The translations under genes were made by a program, and so were the position numbers. 7,284 nucleotides of DNA from Candidatus Hydrogenedentota bacterium (GTDB lineage Bacteria > Hydrogenedentota > Hydrogenedentia > Hydrogenedentales > CAITNO01): the NCBI GenBank assembly GCA_029554925.1, contig JAKPUV010000399.1, positions 1 through 7,284 of the forward strand, read 5' to 3'. Of the stretch, positions 6,417 through 7,284 are shown in pieces; within the stretch, counting starts at the first letter, position 1; the number at the start of each line of letters is the position of its first letter. Under the pieces are notes generated by a model that saw nothing but the letters and a program-made list of their open reading frames with translations, had not been told where the DNA came from and did no database searches.

Positions 6417-7284
6417 CAAGATACGTGCGTTGATGTGGGAGGAGCTGCGGGCGGGCGGGGCGATTGCCGCGGTGAGCCTGGCCAGCGGGATGCTCTGCGT
6501 GGCGGTGGCGCGGGTGCATGTGCAGATAACGGTGATGAACGCGAAGAGCGCGGCGGACGCGATGCGCCTGTTCGCCGGGTTCATGTCGGACTTCGCGGGG
6601 ATTCTGCGCGTGTTCACGCTGGGCGTGCCGGCGATGTGCGCGCTGCTGCTGATTTTCAGCGTGGGCAACTCGGGCCACCTGTCGGGCGGGTTTTCCCGGC
6701 GGGTGCTGCACCTGCCGGTGACGACGCATTCGGCGGTGGCGGTGTCGCTGTTCCTGCGGCTGGCGGGGGTGATGCTGCTGACGGTGGCGCTGATGCTGTT
6801 CGCGGCGCTGCTGGGCTTTCCGATGTCCGCGCCGGTGGACCCGGAGCTGCTGGGGCATGCGGCGCGCGGCAGTGCGCGGATGCGCGCGGCGGTGCCGACC
6901 CCCCTCCGTCTGTCGGCGAGCCCCGCCGAAGCCCTGCCGTGGTTTTTCGCGCAGGCCACGGCGCGGCCGTGGTCGTCGGTGCTGCTGCTGGGGCTGTTCT
7001 ATCTGGCGGTGCAGCTCTTTGACTGGCTGCGCAAGATGAGCCTGCCCGTGGCGGCGGCGGCCTTCGTGACCCTGTTCGCCCTGCCGTTCAACCCCACGGC
7101 GATGGTCTGGCTGGCCGCCCACGCGGGCGTGCCCGGCAGGGGAATGCCCCCCGCCTTCGCGCTGTTCTTCCTCGCCGCCGTGGCGGTGTCCTATCTGGCG
7201 GGGTGGGGGATGGTGCGGCAGTACCGCTGCGGCGAGGGGTTCCCGGGGTACATCCTGCCGCGTCTGCGGGACTATGTCCCCGAC
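6409..7284 (+). CDS. ABC-2-like permease, paralogue 3 (N-terminal module only, runs off the window)
   Basis: An open frame of 292 codons from ATG to the window edge with no stop. It opens with MNPKIRALMWEELRAGGAIA, nearly the same as paralogue 2. The first permease module is visible: helices near residues 15-35, 66-84, 108-136, 188-205, 210-228 and 248-268; GNSGH at 86-90; GGFSRRVLHLPV at 93-104; QLFDWLR at 202-208; and the post-module basic segment RCGEGF...LPRLR at 273-287, matching RCGDSF...LPRLR in paralogue 2. The loop between helices 3 and 4 is about 50 residues, against about 20 in paralogue 2 and 8 in paralogue 1, and it should be exported. Early alanine codons are almost all GCG. By analogy the rest should hold a second module and the exported pseudopilin-like tail, but none of that is visible here. 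Confidence 0.7.
   Translation, partial: MNPKIRALMWEELRAGGAIAAVSLASGMLCVAVARVHVQITVMNAKSAADAMRLFAGFMSDFAGILRVFTLGVPAMCALLLIFSVGNSGHLSGGFSRRVLHLPVTTHSAVAVSLFLRLAGVMLLTVALMLFAALLGFPMSAPVDPELLGHAARGSARMRAAVPTPLRLSASPAEALPWFFAQATARPWSSVLLLGLFYLAVQLFDWLRKMSLPVAAAAFVTLFALPFNPTAMVWLAAHAGVPGRGMPPAFALFFLAAVAVSYLAGWGMVRQYRCGEGFPGYILPRLRDYVPD

Overview
This is a 7.3 kb, very GC-rich bacterial window read entirely on the + strand. It looks like one operon. It holds the last 46 codons of an ABC-transporter ATPase, then three consecutive paralogues of a very large membrane protein. The first two paralogues are complete (1005 and 1064 residues). The third runs off the right edge after 292 codons. Spacers are 15, 19 and 19 bases, each with a purine-rich ribosome binding site, and I see no internal promoter or terminator. 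No RNA gene, mobile element or CRISPR array is visible.

Each complete paralogue has the same three-part plan. First come two successive ABC-2-like permease modules, each opening with an A-L-x-W-x-E-x-R motif and carrying an F-x(2,4)-R-x-L-P motif between its second and third helices. About 15 membrane helices precede the tail, and basic loops fit a cytoplasmic N-terminus and an exported C-terminus. Second is an exported alpha-helical region of about 320-350 residues that starts with a 'GLP..L.E....Y..VP.AENLA' signature. Third is a compact C-terminal module of about 100 residues that resembles the soluble part of the major pseudopilin GspG (a 'GRLPERLE.LVPEWL' helix/loop, then 'PAD.WNDGKPLSYR' and 'Y-S-Y-G..R.D..GV') but lacks a pilin N-terminus. 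As far as I recall, this type of exported tail is frequent and uncharacterised in Planctomycetota, Verrucomicrobiota, Lentisphaerota and Hydrogenedentota. With the high GC content it suggests an organism from that wider group. The assignment is from memory of family patterns, not a search.

Layout: 1-142 ATPase tail; 158-3175 paralogue 1; 3195-6389 paralogue 2; 6409 to the edge, paralogue 3. A plausible working model is that one cytoplasmic ATPase powers several alternative or co-assembled double-length permeases, each displaying a large exported sensor or binding domain. Substrate and direction of transport cannot be read from the sequence.

The most notable signals are the permease plus pseudopilin-like fusion, its expansion behind one ATPase, and a mosaic pattern of divergence. 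The last ~300 bases of paralogues 1 and 2, and the gene junctions that follow, are about 90% identical in DNA, whereas most of the upstream coding sequence has diverged strongly. This suggests gene conversion or unequal crossing-over at the 3' ends.
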